Assembly: GCA_001662425.1 (NCBI GenBank)
Contig: BDDC01001707.1
Coordinates: forward strand, 6,525 to 21,488
Direction of reading: 5' to 3'
Length of the DNA: 14,964 nucleotides
Source of the DNA: Chlamydomonas sphaeroides
Lineage: Eukaryota; Chlorophyta; Chlorophyceae; Chlamydomonadales; Chlamydomonadaceae
Below the pieces are notes generated by a model that saw only the letters and a program-made list of their open reading frames with translations, was not told where the DNA came from and made no database searches. Below are positions 1-9,500 of this stretch, piece after piece (within the stretch, counting starts at the first letter, position 1; each line of letters starts with the position of its first letter). A program made the position numbers and the translations under genes.

Positions 1-1
1 G

Positions 2-205
2 CGCGGGGCTGCGGCTGCGGCGGAGGCGGGCAGCAGCGGCAGCGTAGGCGGATGCGCAGGAAGGGGCGGTGCGATGGCGGCTAGGGGGACAGGGGCAGGC
101 GACGAGGGAGGCGCGGCAGAGGACGGGGCTGAGGCCGAGGCCGGCGGGCGGCGGCGAGGCGGCCGGACCCGCGTGCAGATCGAGTATGAGGACGGCGGCA
201 CGTGA
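2..205 (+). CDS. C-terminal coding segment of a gene entering from the left; weakly MAK16-like tail
   Basis: An open frame enters from the left edge and ends at TGA 203-205, giving about 67 residues. The first half is Ala/Gly/Ser-rich. It is followed by an acidic stretch (GDEGGAAEDGAEAEAG), a basic stretch (GGRRRGGRTR) and the tail VQIEYEDGGT. A basic patch followed by (V)xIEYE near the C-terminus recalls the tail of MAK16-type ribosome-biogenesis proteins, but this is from memory and covers only a few residues, so no symbol is given. An ATG at 74-76 lies in the same frame, but the frame is open to the left edge, so this is more likely a last exon than a tiny gene. I saw no TGTAA poly(A) signal in the next several hundred bases. 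Confidence 0.45.
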   Translation, partial: RGAAAAAEAGSSGSVGGCAGRGGAMAARGTGAGDEGGAAEDGAEAEAGGRRRGGRTRVQIEYEDGGT

Positions 206-392
206 GCGGCGAGGGCGGGCCGCGGGTGGGGGCGGGACGTGGGGGGCAGTGGTTGTGGAGGAGGAGTGTGCAGGTGACCAGGCTCCACCCATGGCTCCAC
301 CTTGAGCCGTGTTGCCGCGTTGAGTTGCCGGGCGGTGATGATGAGTGAAAGCGCTGCGCAGAGGCATGCACCATGTCGGGGACGAACAGGAG

Positions 393-420
393 TGGCCCAG
401 CATTCCTTGGCCCAGCATTC
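393..420. repeat. 15-bp tandem duplication
   Basis: TGGCCCAGCATTC occurs at 393-405 and again at 408-420, a period of 15 bp with 13 identical bases. It lies just past the point where the minus-strand relic loses its recognisable reading frame, so it may mark a break or an insertion edge. Confidence 0.85.
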
Positions 421-1318
421 AACAGTCGCAGCGTGCGAGTGCGGTGCGCGGCACCTCGCCGGCGAGCAGGTCCGTGTGGCAGCCCTTGCACAGCACAATG
501 CCCGGATCGCCGTCGGGCGCCGGCACCACGCTGCAGGCCCAGGGCTCGGCCAGCAGGTGGTACGTGACACCAGCAGGTGGTGCGTCCACAGCGTGTTGCC
601 GTTGCGCGGCACGGCCGGCGTCGGAGGCAGGTCGTGGCGCAGCACGTCCAGGTGGGGATGCAGGTCCCGGAAGGGGATGGCGTGGTTGGGGCGGGCCCGG
701 GCGAGGTTGTTCGGGCTGAGCAGGTCCATGCAGCAGGCACACACAAGGTCGGCGTGCGGGATGTTGTCATCCAGGGCCGCGCGGAAGTGAGCGGCGCTGT
801 CCACGTTGTCGTCAGGGGTCCAGGCGGGCTTGCCGGCGCGGAAGTCGCCATCGGCGATGTCCATGCCCAGGAGGGCCATGGTGGCGTCACCCACACGCTG
901 CAGCGTGTCCTCCTGGTCGCGCGCAAGGGCGGCGGCGGTGTTGGCATCCGCGCCGATCAGGAGGGGTAGCAGGGTTGGTGAGCATGCGTAGGGGCGCTTG
1001 CTTGGCTTGCCGGGCAACCTCCGAGGCAGCGGCCCCCATCCTGTGCTTCCGGACTCATGGCAGCGGACCTTGAGCGAGTGCACCACCAGGGGCACGGAGT
1101 GCGGCATCGAGCGCGCCGGCATGGTTGCGCAGGTATGTAGTGAGCTGCGCGATGGAGTAGCCGGGCAGGTGCCGGCCGTAGTACAGGGCCGAAGCTAGGA
1201 ACCGCCACTTGCGCCACAGCACTGCCGTGCCGGGGTCTGCAAACACCTGCGCCAGCGCCGTTATGACGGCCGGCCGCTGCAGCGGCGGCGAGCCTGCGGC
1301 GGGGCAGCCATGGTGAGC
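421..1318 (-). pseudogene. Degraded coding relic, resembling the Cys-rich N-terminal region of Helitron-type proteins
   Basis: Read on the minus strand, three protein-like blocks follow each other. Block one (about 1318-1115) contains VLWRKWRFLASALYYGRHLPG. Block two (about 1115-565), one frame over, is open for roughly 180 codons and contains LVCACCMDLLSPNNLAR and HAIPFRDLHPHLDVLRHDLP. Block three (about 565-425), again in another frame, contains LAEPWACSVVPAPDGDPG, then VLCKGCHTDLLAGEVPRTALA. The pairing of an early CxxC with a later CxxCH...L...G.VP..ALA resembles the cysteine-rich region found ahead of the Rep domain in many Helitron proteins (DUF6570-like). That is a family resemblance from memory, not a search result. 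No Rep HxH motif, helicase motif or Helitron terminus was seen, so this would be a fragment. The block two/three break falls at the 20-bp-period duplication at 549-582. An alternative is a cellular gene whose short introns I have misread. Confidence 0.4.
549..582. repeat. 20-bp-period tandem duplication breaking a reading frame
   Basis: CCAGCAGGTGGT is present at 550-561 and again at 570-581, a period of 20 bp. On the minus strand the frame reads into the duplication as ...GNTLWTHHLL and resumes in another frame as HLLAEPWAC. Because 20 is not a multiple of three, the duplication accounts for the frame change exactly. Confidence 0.85.
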
Positions 1319-1353
1319 GGTGTGTGCGGTGCACGTGGGATGCCTCTGGCCGA

Positions 1354-1387
1354 GCGCAGCGCAGTACAGCGCAGCGCAGCGCAGTAT
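1354..1387. repeat. GCGCA-type 5-bp microsatellite
   Basis: An imperfect array of GCGCA/GCAGC units, interrupted by GTACA, lies between the minus-strand relic and the MYND gene. No coding role was seen. Confidence 0.6.
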
Positions 1388-1596
1388 GCGACTCGCGGCA
1401 GAAAGTTTTGTGACACCGACAAAAATCACTGTGACGCCCCTCAACGGCTCGTGCCCCTGAAGGGGCGAGCCAACCGTCATGCGGGCGGCATGGGCAACGT
1501 TTCTCGCAGCACATTTGCCATACACATTTCGACACCACATACAAGAACCGCAACTCCTCAAGTAGGCGCTGAGGTCGGCAAACCTCTTGCACAGCA

Positions 1597-4500
1597 ATGG
1601 CTCCGCGCCGGGGTGGCGGAGCTGGCCCCGGCCGCGGCAGCCATGATCTCTTTCCGCCTGAAGTCGCAGTCTCGATGCGGGGTGTCTACCGCAGCGCAAG
1701 GCGACTGCTGGCGGGCAACCTCAGCCAGCGCGAGGTGGAGCAGCTCGAGGGAAACGCGCTAGAGCTTGCCTTGGTCTTTGTGAACTCGCAAGCAATCGCT
1801 GATGCTGCCTGAGCGAACCTGGTGTCGCGTGGGCGATGCTGACAGTCGCGGCCAACATATGGCGCGTTCCGGGCGTAAGTTCGCCGGTAGATACGCTAGC
1901 GCAAAAGTTGCCTCGCGCTGTAAGGGTGGTGCTGATTTTGCGCCTGTTGCTAACTACCCACCTGCCCCCGCCATCCCGCAACCCTTTTGCATGCCCTGAT
2001 CGAACAGCCCTGCACCAAGGCCGTCCTGACCCACTGGGGCAGAGCCGTCACCATCTTGTTGAGCGGCTGCACCAGGTGCAGCGATGCTCACCCATGAATG
2101 GGCGCTGGCGGTGCTCAAAATGGACACGTTGGAGGCGATGGCCCAGGCCGTCGCCGCTGCAACGACGACACTGCAGGCATCACCCGCCCCTGTCGAGCTG
2201 ATTCGCTTCTTTCAGGGCGTCATGTTTCTGATCCAGAGCCTCGGCTTCGCAGCCGAGTCCGCTGGCTCTGGCTCGCAGGTTGCTGCCGCCCTGATCGCCG
2301 CGCTGCGCACCAGCCAGCTGCTGGAGCATGTCGGCCGCTTCATGTGCATCCTGGTGACGACGCCCGAGGCAATGCCGAGCTACCCGGGCGCCGAGGAGGA
2401 GGTTGCGAAGCTGACCTGGACCTTCCAGCTCATCACAAGCACCTTGCATGAGATGAGCTGCAGCCTCGGCAACGGCAGTAGCAGCGGCAGCGGCAATGAC
2501 GGCAGCGACGGTGACGGCAGCAGGTGCGGTGCCAGCACCTTTCAAGACTGGTATAGCGACAAGCCGGAGGCCGCGCGGCACGCGTGCCGCGTCCTGGGCC
2601 TGGCGGCGCTTTGTGCGGCGGACGGCGGCCCCACCTTCGGCCTGTCTTGGGAGCTGCTGCGCCGCGTGCCGCTCCAGGCGGCCGACGGCAGCCGCCTGCC
2701 GCCCGACCCCCGGGCGGCCGCTGGCAGCAGCAGCCGGCGGGCGGCTGTGCAGCCGCCGCCGCGTACGGTCGACTCCGCGGCGCTCGTCGCCCTCCTGGTT
2801 GGCTGTGACGAAAAGGGGCCACTGCTGAAGGCCGACGACGTCTGTGTCCCTGGCCCCACTGTCCTGCACATGGTGATCCGGGCGGGCCGTCTTGCGGTGG
2901 CCTCGCTGGCGGCAGCGCACGGCGAAGGCGGCAACGCCGGCCCCAGCAGCGGTGGCGCCGCAGGCGCCAACAGCGCAGCAAGCCCCGACGGCAGCGGCCC
3001 GAGGCTGCTGCTGACGGCCATGGGCGCCATTGAGGTGGGCTTCGCAGTGCTCCACTGCGCCCAGTTCTGCGCTGTCAGCCCACACCACGTGGGCCGCCAC
3101 TACGTCCGCGTCGCCGAGACCTGGCGGCTGGCGGCGGTGCTTGCGGAGCGCCTGGGCGCGAAGGCCGGCGCGCCGGAGCAGTGGGCCCACTGGCCAGCGT
3201 TCATCCTCGCCGGCTGCAGGGGCTGGTACGAGGGCGCGCTACAAGGTGCGCGGCGGGGCCTGGGCAGCATGCGTTCGGGTGGGTGGCGCGGGCTGCGGTT
3301 CGTGTCATGTGGGTTGGCGCGCACAAGCACGCCCTGCAGGGTGCGCCCACGGATAGATGGCCCGAGTACGCCATTGTGTCGCGATACGTTGACGGTTCGG
3401 GCGTTGTGGTTTGTAGAAGTCGGCATCAGGGACATAGGGAGCCCTTATTGGCTCAGGGCTCGCTGACAGATCGACCCTGCTGCCCCGGTCACCTGCTCCG
3501 AAGGCCGGCGGCCGCTGCCCGACTTTCCGCCATGGGAGGTTACCGCCGCGCTGGCGGGCGGCGCGCCTCGCTGCCTGGAGGGCCTGCTGCGCCGCGCCGC
3601 CGCCAACGCGGCCGGGCCCGACTTGGCCGCTGTCATGTCCCTTCACCGAACCAGCCTCCGCCGCGGCTGGGGCGGCCTCTCGTCCGTCCTGGCGCCGCTG
3701 GCGCTGCATGGCCCGCCGCGCGAGGCTGTGTCGCTGCTGGCGGCGCTGGGTGCAGCCCTGCGCAGCTCGCCTGGGCATGTGGGGGCTGCCCTGCTGCCCG
3801 AGGCCCTCCGCCTGCTCGACGCTATCCTCACGCACTGCGGCAGCGCTGCTCACGAGCGCAGTGACCTGCCGGCGCTCGCGTCGGCCGCGGCATCGCTGTG
3901 CCTTACGGCGCTGCCGGAGCCGCTGTACAACTCCGCCTCTAGATATGTAATCGAGTACTTTACGCCATCGCTGCAGCAGGAGACCGACGCCACGTCGCAG
4001 CTGCCGTCGGTGGCCGCCGCCACCCGCGCTCTGCTCGCTGTTGCGCTGGCGGCGTTGCAGGCTGACGCGGCGCCGCCGGGCAGCGCCGCGGCCGGCCCCG
4101 GCGGCGCTGCAGCCGCCGGCACCGTGCCCGCAGCCGGCGCCTGGCGGGCACTGCTGCTCGGGTCGGGTGCGGTGACGTTGGCCGGCGTGCTCCTGGGCGT
4201 ACTGCTCTTCCAGGCGCAGGAACGGGTCCAGCAGAGCGAAACAGACGGCCACGAGCCGCGGCCGGGCGCTCCGCCGCACATGGACCCCGAGCTCGTCCTG
4301 GCGCTTTCCTGCGCGCTGGCCCTGGCCCTGCCGGCTGAGGTGGCGGCGGCTTGCAGGAAGCTGCATCCTCATCCTCAGCAGCAGGGCGCTGGCGTCCCCG
4401 ACCGGACGGGCGCGTACGGAAACGCCAACAGGTCCGGTTGGCACGCAGACGCCCTTGCGTTGCTGCACACGTTGTTGGCGATGGAGGGCCGGGGCCGCTC

Positions 4501-4879
4501 CGCGGCGGTAGCGGCTGCGGCTGCGCGATACCTGCAGCTGTCGGGGCCGTCTGACGCTGGCGCTGCGTGTCGAGGCGTTGCAGCGCCCGTTTGCCTGGCG
4601 CTGACGGCGGCGCTGGTGGCGGCGCTGGAGGCTCTGCCGGTGGTGCAGGAGCTGCTGCCGGCGGCGAGGGCGCTGCCGCCGCCGGACGCGGCTCAGCGGC
4701 TGCTGGGGGTGTGCGGCAACCCGGGCTGCTCGCAGCGGGCGGGCGAGGGCGGGGCTGGCGGCGTCAAGCTGCAGGCGTGCGGCTCGTGTGACGTGGTGTG
4801 GTACTGCTGCCGCGACTGCCAGCGGGAGCACTGGAAGGTGGGGCACAAGGCGGTGTGCGGTGGCGTGCGGGGCGGCTGA
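1597..4879 (+). CDS. Large Ala-rich protein with C-terminal MYND zinc finger
   Basis: The best-supported part is exons 2084-3245 and 3504-4879 (donor CAAG|GTGCGC, acceptor GAAG|GC, phase 1; the acceptor is a best guess), giving about 845 residues. Most of it is Ala/Leu-rich and probably helical, with low-complexity inserts such as GSSSGSGNDGSDGDGS and a hydrophobic stretch near residues 600-625. Residues about 791-839 form a MYND finger: CGNPGC, a Gly-rich insert, LQACGSC, VWYCCRDCQREHW and HKAVC supply the Cys/His ligands. MYND fingers usually bind proline-rich peptides, and the partners here are unknown. Upstream, 1597-1874 (from an ATG, ending in the strong donor GTAAGT) and 2008-2083 (acceptor AACAG) read as fitting 5' exons. 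They need one missing base near 1809 (ADAA then LSEPGVAWAML) and one frame change near 2075-2084. The 5' end is therefore uncertain, and ATG 2084 is the conservative start. No TGTAA signal was seen downstream. Confidence 0.68.
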
Positions 4880-5477
4880 GCGGGGGCAGGGCGGCCAACG
4901 CCAACAAGCTCCGGCGGCCAGAATTGTGGCGGCCATTGCGCAGCGCCATGATAGATCTAGTTTGTACTGCATTGGATTTAACCGCTTTGCAATGTCCTTC
5001 GGCTGGGTAGAACCGAGCTATTGGCCGCAGTGGTGTGGGCTACAGGGGGTTGCACGTCGGCGTTTAGTGGTCTGGAGGCCTGACAGGGCCTCGAGAAGTC
5101 GGGATGGCAACGTCACTATATTTGCTGTCACCACTGCTGCTTGGTGGATAGGAACTGTGCACGGGTGTGGTTGCGGCGGCTCTCAGCCTGGAGCTGCGTG
5201 CAGCTTGCGCTGGAAGATGCGCGAGGTCCGTGTGCATTTGGTTGGGGGTGGTGGCGTCCCCTGACACCTCCGACTGACTTGGCAGAAGAGTCCCTCAGGC
5301 GTACCTGTAGCCGCATCTGGGTATTGCTTGGCGCGCCGAGAAGCCAGGTAGTTACGGCGGCCGGATCGGCGGTAGGCAGCAACCGCTCTTGGGACGAGGT
5401 ACCGCCTCCTGTGCGTGTAGGGCTCGAGCGGACGGGCACGTGCCGGGTCCGCGTGGACAAGTGAGATTTGCCGCCCC

Positions 5478-5507
5478 CTGCATCTGCACCTGCATCTGCA
5501 CCTGCAC
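5478..5507. repeat. 12-bp tandem repeat, 2.5 copies
   Basis: CTGCATCTGCAC is repeated at 5478-5489 and 5490-5501, followed by the partial copy CTGCAC. The repeat is perfect and intergenic. Confidence 0.9.
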
Positions 5508-6208
5508 GCATGTAGGAGGCGGCGGCTGGAGCAGGCTACCTCGCATCTATCTTCTTGTCCGAGTATGGGAGGGTGTCAATGTAGCTGCTGGAGTTGCTGG
5601 TCAGCCAGTAAGCGTGCTGTGCAGCATGGCACGAAGCCAGTAAACATCGTGTTGATGAGGTGCCGGCCACGCTTCACTGTGCTCGGGCCACGCTCTGGCC
5701 GTCGCGCCGATTTTCTTCCGCTACTCATTGGTTGCCGAACCCGGACCAACCTTGGTGGATGCGGTTGAGAGAAGGTGCGAGGCCTGAGTCGAGGGCCGGA
5801 GAATGGGCCCGAGTCGCCCGACATCCTCCCGTGGGGGCGGGGAGGCAGGGTGCTAGGGGGCTCCGGCCCATCTGATCGCCTTACCTCCTTCCCAAGGGCC
5901 AATGGGCAGGGTTGCGGTGGAGGAGGGAAGCGCGGCGGAGGGTGCCCAGCGTAGGGGTGCCGACACGCACGAGCGCGGTGTGCCGTGGCCTGACTAGGGA
6001 TTGGGGTGCCGCGTGCATGTGCATATGCAAGTTCTCTCTCTCTTTCTCCCAATGTCGTCACCCTAGCCTGCCCGCCGCTGGCTGCAGCTGCCCAAGCCAT
6101 GGCGGGGTTTGCGGCCAGGTTGTGGGGCGGCTGGCGGTCGCTCAGGGGAGGCGGCGCGCGGTGAGCCAGGATGGGGAATGGGGCGCCGCGGGGCGAGGCG
6201 TTGAGTCA

Positions 6209-6213
6209 TTACA
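6209..6213 (-). promoter_or_regulatory. Candidate TGTAA polyadenylation signal for BBS8
   Basis: TTACA on the plus strand reads TGTAA on the minus strand, about 350 bp downstream of the BBS8 stop codon. TGTAA is the usual poly(A) signal of volvocine green algae, and I saw no closer copy. A pentamer can occur by chance. Confidence 0.35.
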
Positions 6214-6564
6214 CACCCAGGCACAGCAAAACGAGCAACCCATGGGGTTGAGCACCAACTGCATCAGGACCTCCTGACCTACACCCCAAGAATACCGATG
6301 AGGACCCTGTTGGTCGGCCTCCGCAGCATGATCAGCACCCGCACGCCGCTCACCGTTGTCGTCTCGCCAGCCACGAGCCCGCCGCGGTCACGGCCCGTAC
6401 GTGGCCCGTACCTCACCATCCGCACGCCACGGCCCCAAACCCCACGACGCGTGGCGCTCGCCCCACCCGGGCGCCTCCCCTCATCACGGCGCCACCACGG
6501 CACCATGCTCGCTGACGCAAGCACGCCGGCAGCCACCAACCGCCAACCGCCAACTGCCATCGCA

Positions 6565-9500
6565 TCAGAGCATGGTGAAGTGCGCCTTGAGCTGCTTGAG
6601 CAGCTCGTGCGACTCGGTGTGCTCCGGGTACGCCTCCAGCGCCTGGTTGACCTGCGGCACGATGGGCGGCAGAGATGGGTGGGCAGCAGACCCACGGGCC
6701 ATGGAAGGTCCACTTTGCGAGGCGAGGTGGGGTGGGGCGGGGCGGGGTTTCGCATGCCCCCTGCAGGCGCACGCACGCGGTCGGTGGAGGAGCGCTGGGC
6801 TGCCAGGAGCAGGCAGCGGGCTAGCGCCAGCGCTGCGCAGCCCGGGCCGCCGTACCAGCTCGAAGCTGACTTGGAAGTCTCCTGCCTTGTACGACAGGAG
6901 GGCTCCGTTGTAGAACACCTCGAAGACGTGGCTGCCCTCGCGCTGGCCCGACCTGCGGGCAGTGGCCACCGCAGCAGACAAACGGTTGACCCGGGCGGCT
7001 GCTCTCCCCCGAGAGGCGGCCTGCCGCCGCGGCCTTGCGCCGGCGTGTGCCGGAAGGGCTGTACGCAGGTCTTCCCAGTGGCCACCCGTGTCAAGGGTTC
7101 TATAAGTCGAAATCAAGAGGGGTTTCACCATTGCCTCCGATGTTGTGTTGAGGGACAATGCGTAGTGGCAAAAGGGCTGCGCGCAGGTCTCCACAGTGGC
7201 CACCTGTGTCCAGCCCACCCACCCCCAGGCCCCCAGAGGGCCGCACCTGAACAGCGACGCCGCGCTCTCGTCGTTGCCCTTGCGGTACTCCAGCACCCCC
7301 AGGTTATTGAGCGCCTCGGCGTGATTGGGGTTGAGGCTGATGGCGATCTGGCAGTGCGGGCGGGGGGAGGGCGGTGGGAGGAGGCGACGCAGCGAGGGAG
7401 TGGGGCTAGCGTCCGACATTGCGCCGACAGGGGCCGATGGTGATCTGGCAGGGCGGAGCGCGTAGCGGGCGATGCCGTAGGCGTGGTCAGCGCAGCTGCG
7501 CTATGACAAGGGCACGGGCCGACGGTTCGTGACCCGGGCCAACGAGGATGCGCCATCGAGGCCAAACCGGCAGTAGTCCCCCGCCCGCCCCACCGGCCTC
7601 CGCCCTTACCTTGAACGCCTGGTACGCCAGCGCCAAGTCGCCGATGCCCACAGCCACCTGCGGCATGGGCACGTGGGGTTGCAACCCGCTTACATACCCC
7701 AATCCATGCAACTGTAGTACTGTACACTACCGGCACAAGTGTTTTGGCCATGGCCGCGGTGTGCCCGTGGGCGACGAGCAGGCGGCAGGCGATGCAGGGG
7801 GGGGGTGTGCAGGTCGGTGTCAGGTCGCGTGCCGGATGGGGCGTCAAGCTGCCTGGCAAGGCAAGGCCCGGGAGCGCCCTGCGGCCGCCTGTTACTCCAC
7901 GCTGCTACCCGCACCAGCTGCACGGGTATTGCCCGACGCCGCTGCAGCGCCCGCGCACCTGGCCTGTGTTGTACCACACGTCCGGCAGCGCGTCGTCGTC
8001 CGCCAGTTGCAGCGCGCGGTCAAAGCAGCCCAGGCACATGTCGTACTGCGAGCGGGCGTACGCAGCAGGCGCACGGCACGTGATGCGGAGCAATGCGCGA
8101 TGCTGGTGCGGAGTGAAGCAGCACAGCCTGGCCGCTCTTGCGTGTGCCGCTTTTTGGAGCGACGACCAGGGCGGACCACGCCGTGAGGCCTGCTAGACAG
8201 GTGCATTGCTGTGCTTCACTCCGCGTCCTTATCGACGCCTCTCCGCATCGGCCGGCCCCCTGCCGCATACCATGGCCACCCCGCGCCACGCTGGAGGACT
8301 CTGGGCCATACTGATGTGGGCGAACTCGCCCCCGCGCATACAAACGTGCCGCGTGCGTGTTACTCAATTACTTTGCTAAAACTTGCGCACGCACGCGGGC
8401 CCATCCGCTGGGTCCGCGGGGGTACACAACGCACGGCCGGCTCCAGGGTGGACGATCCCCACCGCACCCACCTGCGAGGCGTAGAAGCAGCAGAGCCCCA
8501 GGTTGTTCCACAGCTCCGCGTTGGTGACGCCCATCTGCAGCAGCCGCCGGTAGTAGCTGCGGGCAGGGGCCAGGGCAGGCGCGGAAGTGACGCACTCGCG
8601 TGGAGTGCTGGAGCCGGGCCGGGGACTCCGTGCCCCTGCGCGGGCGGGGCTACGGCCGTGCGCCTCTTACACACCGCCCTTACGCCCCCGCCGCAGCGCC
8701 GCCGTACCGCCGCCTGGTCCTGGCCGCGGCCCAACCTGCAGCGTGGCGCCACTGCTGCCCCGCCAGGCGCCCCACCTTCCTCGCCCCACGGCACTGCCCC
8801 GACGCAGCCCTGCCCCGGACCGGCGCGGCCCCGGCACAGCTTTGGCCCGGCCCGGCGCGGCTTTGGCCCGGCCCGGCGCGGAACCCGCCCCGCCCAGCCC
8901 AGCCCCTCACCGCAGCGCGATCTCCGGCTGGTCTGTGTAGAAGTGGTGCGAGGCCAGGCAGGCGATGGCCTCCACGTTGCTGGCGTCGTGGAAGAGCACG
9001 TTCTTGTAAAAGGACACCGCCTGGGGGGAGGCGCGGGAGGAAGGGAGGGAGGCAGGGCGGGGAAAGGGAACAGGGTACACATGAGCTCGTGGCCCGGTAG
9101 ACCGCCTGCAATAGGTTCTTGTACAAGGCCACCGCGTGGGGGCCAGGGTAGGCAGGGCGGGAGGGCAGGAAAGCGGATGAGGCGACTGCGGTCGTAAGGG
9201 TCCGGAGGGTGAGAGCTCGCCGCCCGCACTGGCGCGGCCGCTGCCCGCTACCCCAACGCGCCGACCCCAAGGCTGCACGGTTGCCTTTCCTCTCCTTCCG
9301 ATCCGGCGCCTCCCTGGTGCAAATCCACCCTGGACCCAATCGCGCTCGCCGTTGCCCCGCCGCAGCCCTCTCCCGGCCCGACCCGCCCCTCCTACGGCCC
9401 TCCCCTTTCCCCGATTCCCCTCCCCAGCTGCCCCCAGCCTGTGCCTCCTACCATGCTGCTTCCCCGCCCGCCCCCGGCCCCCGCCGCACCTTCTCCGCGT

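Larger units (their letters stand above)
4880..6564. other. Convergent intergenic region (3' flanks of the MYND gene and BBS8)
   Basis: About 1.7 kb lies between two genes that face each other. Open frames here have no recognisable motifs and look like chance frames of GC-rich DNA. The first 150 bases are less GC-rich (around 4950-4990), as expected for a 3' untranslated region. The region contains a 12-bp tandem repeat (5478-5507), a short CT run (about 6032-6046), and ACCGCCA-type 7-bp repeats close to the BBS8 stop (about 6537-6556). I saw no RNA gene. Confidence 0.6.

Noticed and set aside
2180..3190. 336-codon minus-strand open frame
   Set aside because: It is antisense to the first large MYND exon. 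Composition mirrors the sense codons, and the sense strand has splice sites and a continuous protein.
3305..4972. 555-codon open frame on the minus strand
   Set aside because: It lies antisense to the MYND exon, is extremely Arg/Gln/Ala-rich and has no motif. It is a shadow of a GC-rich coding region.
6032..6046. CT-rich run as a possible polypyrimidine tract of an exon
   Set aside because: No following open frame with coding character or neighbouring exon was found.
5576..6100. 174-codon minus-strand open frame in the convergent intergenic region
   Set aside because: It is Pro/Arg-rich with no recognisable motif and no splice or homology support. It is probably a chance frame.
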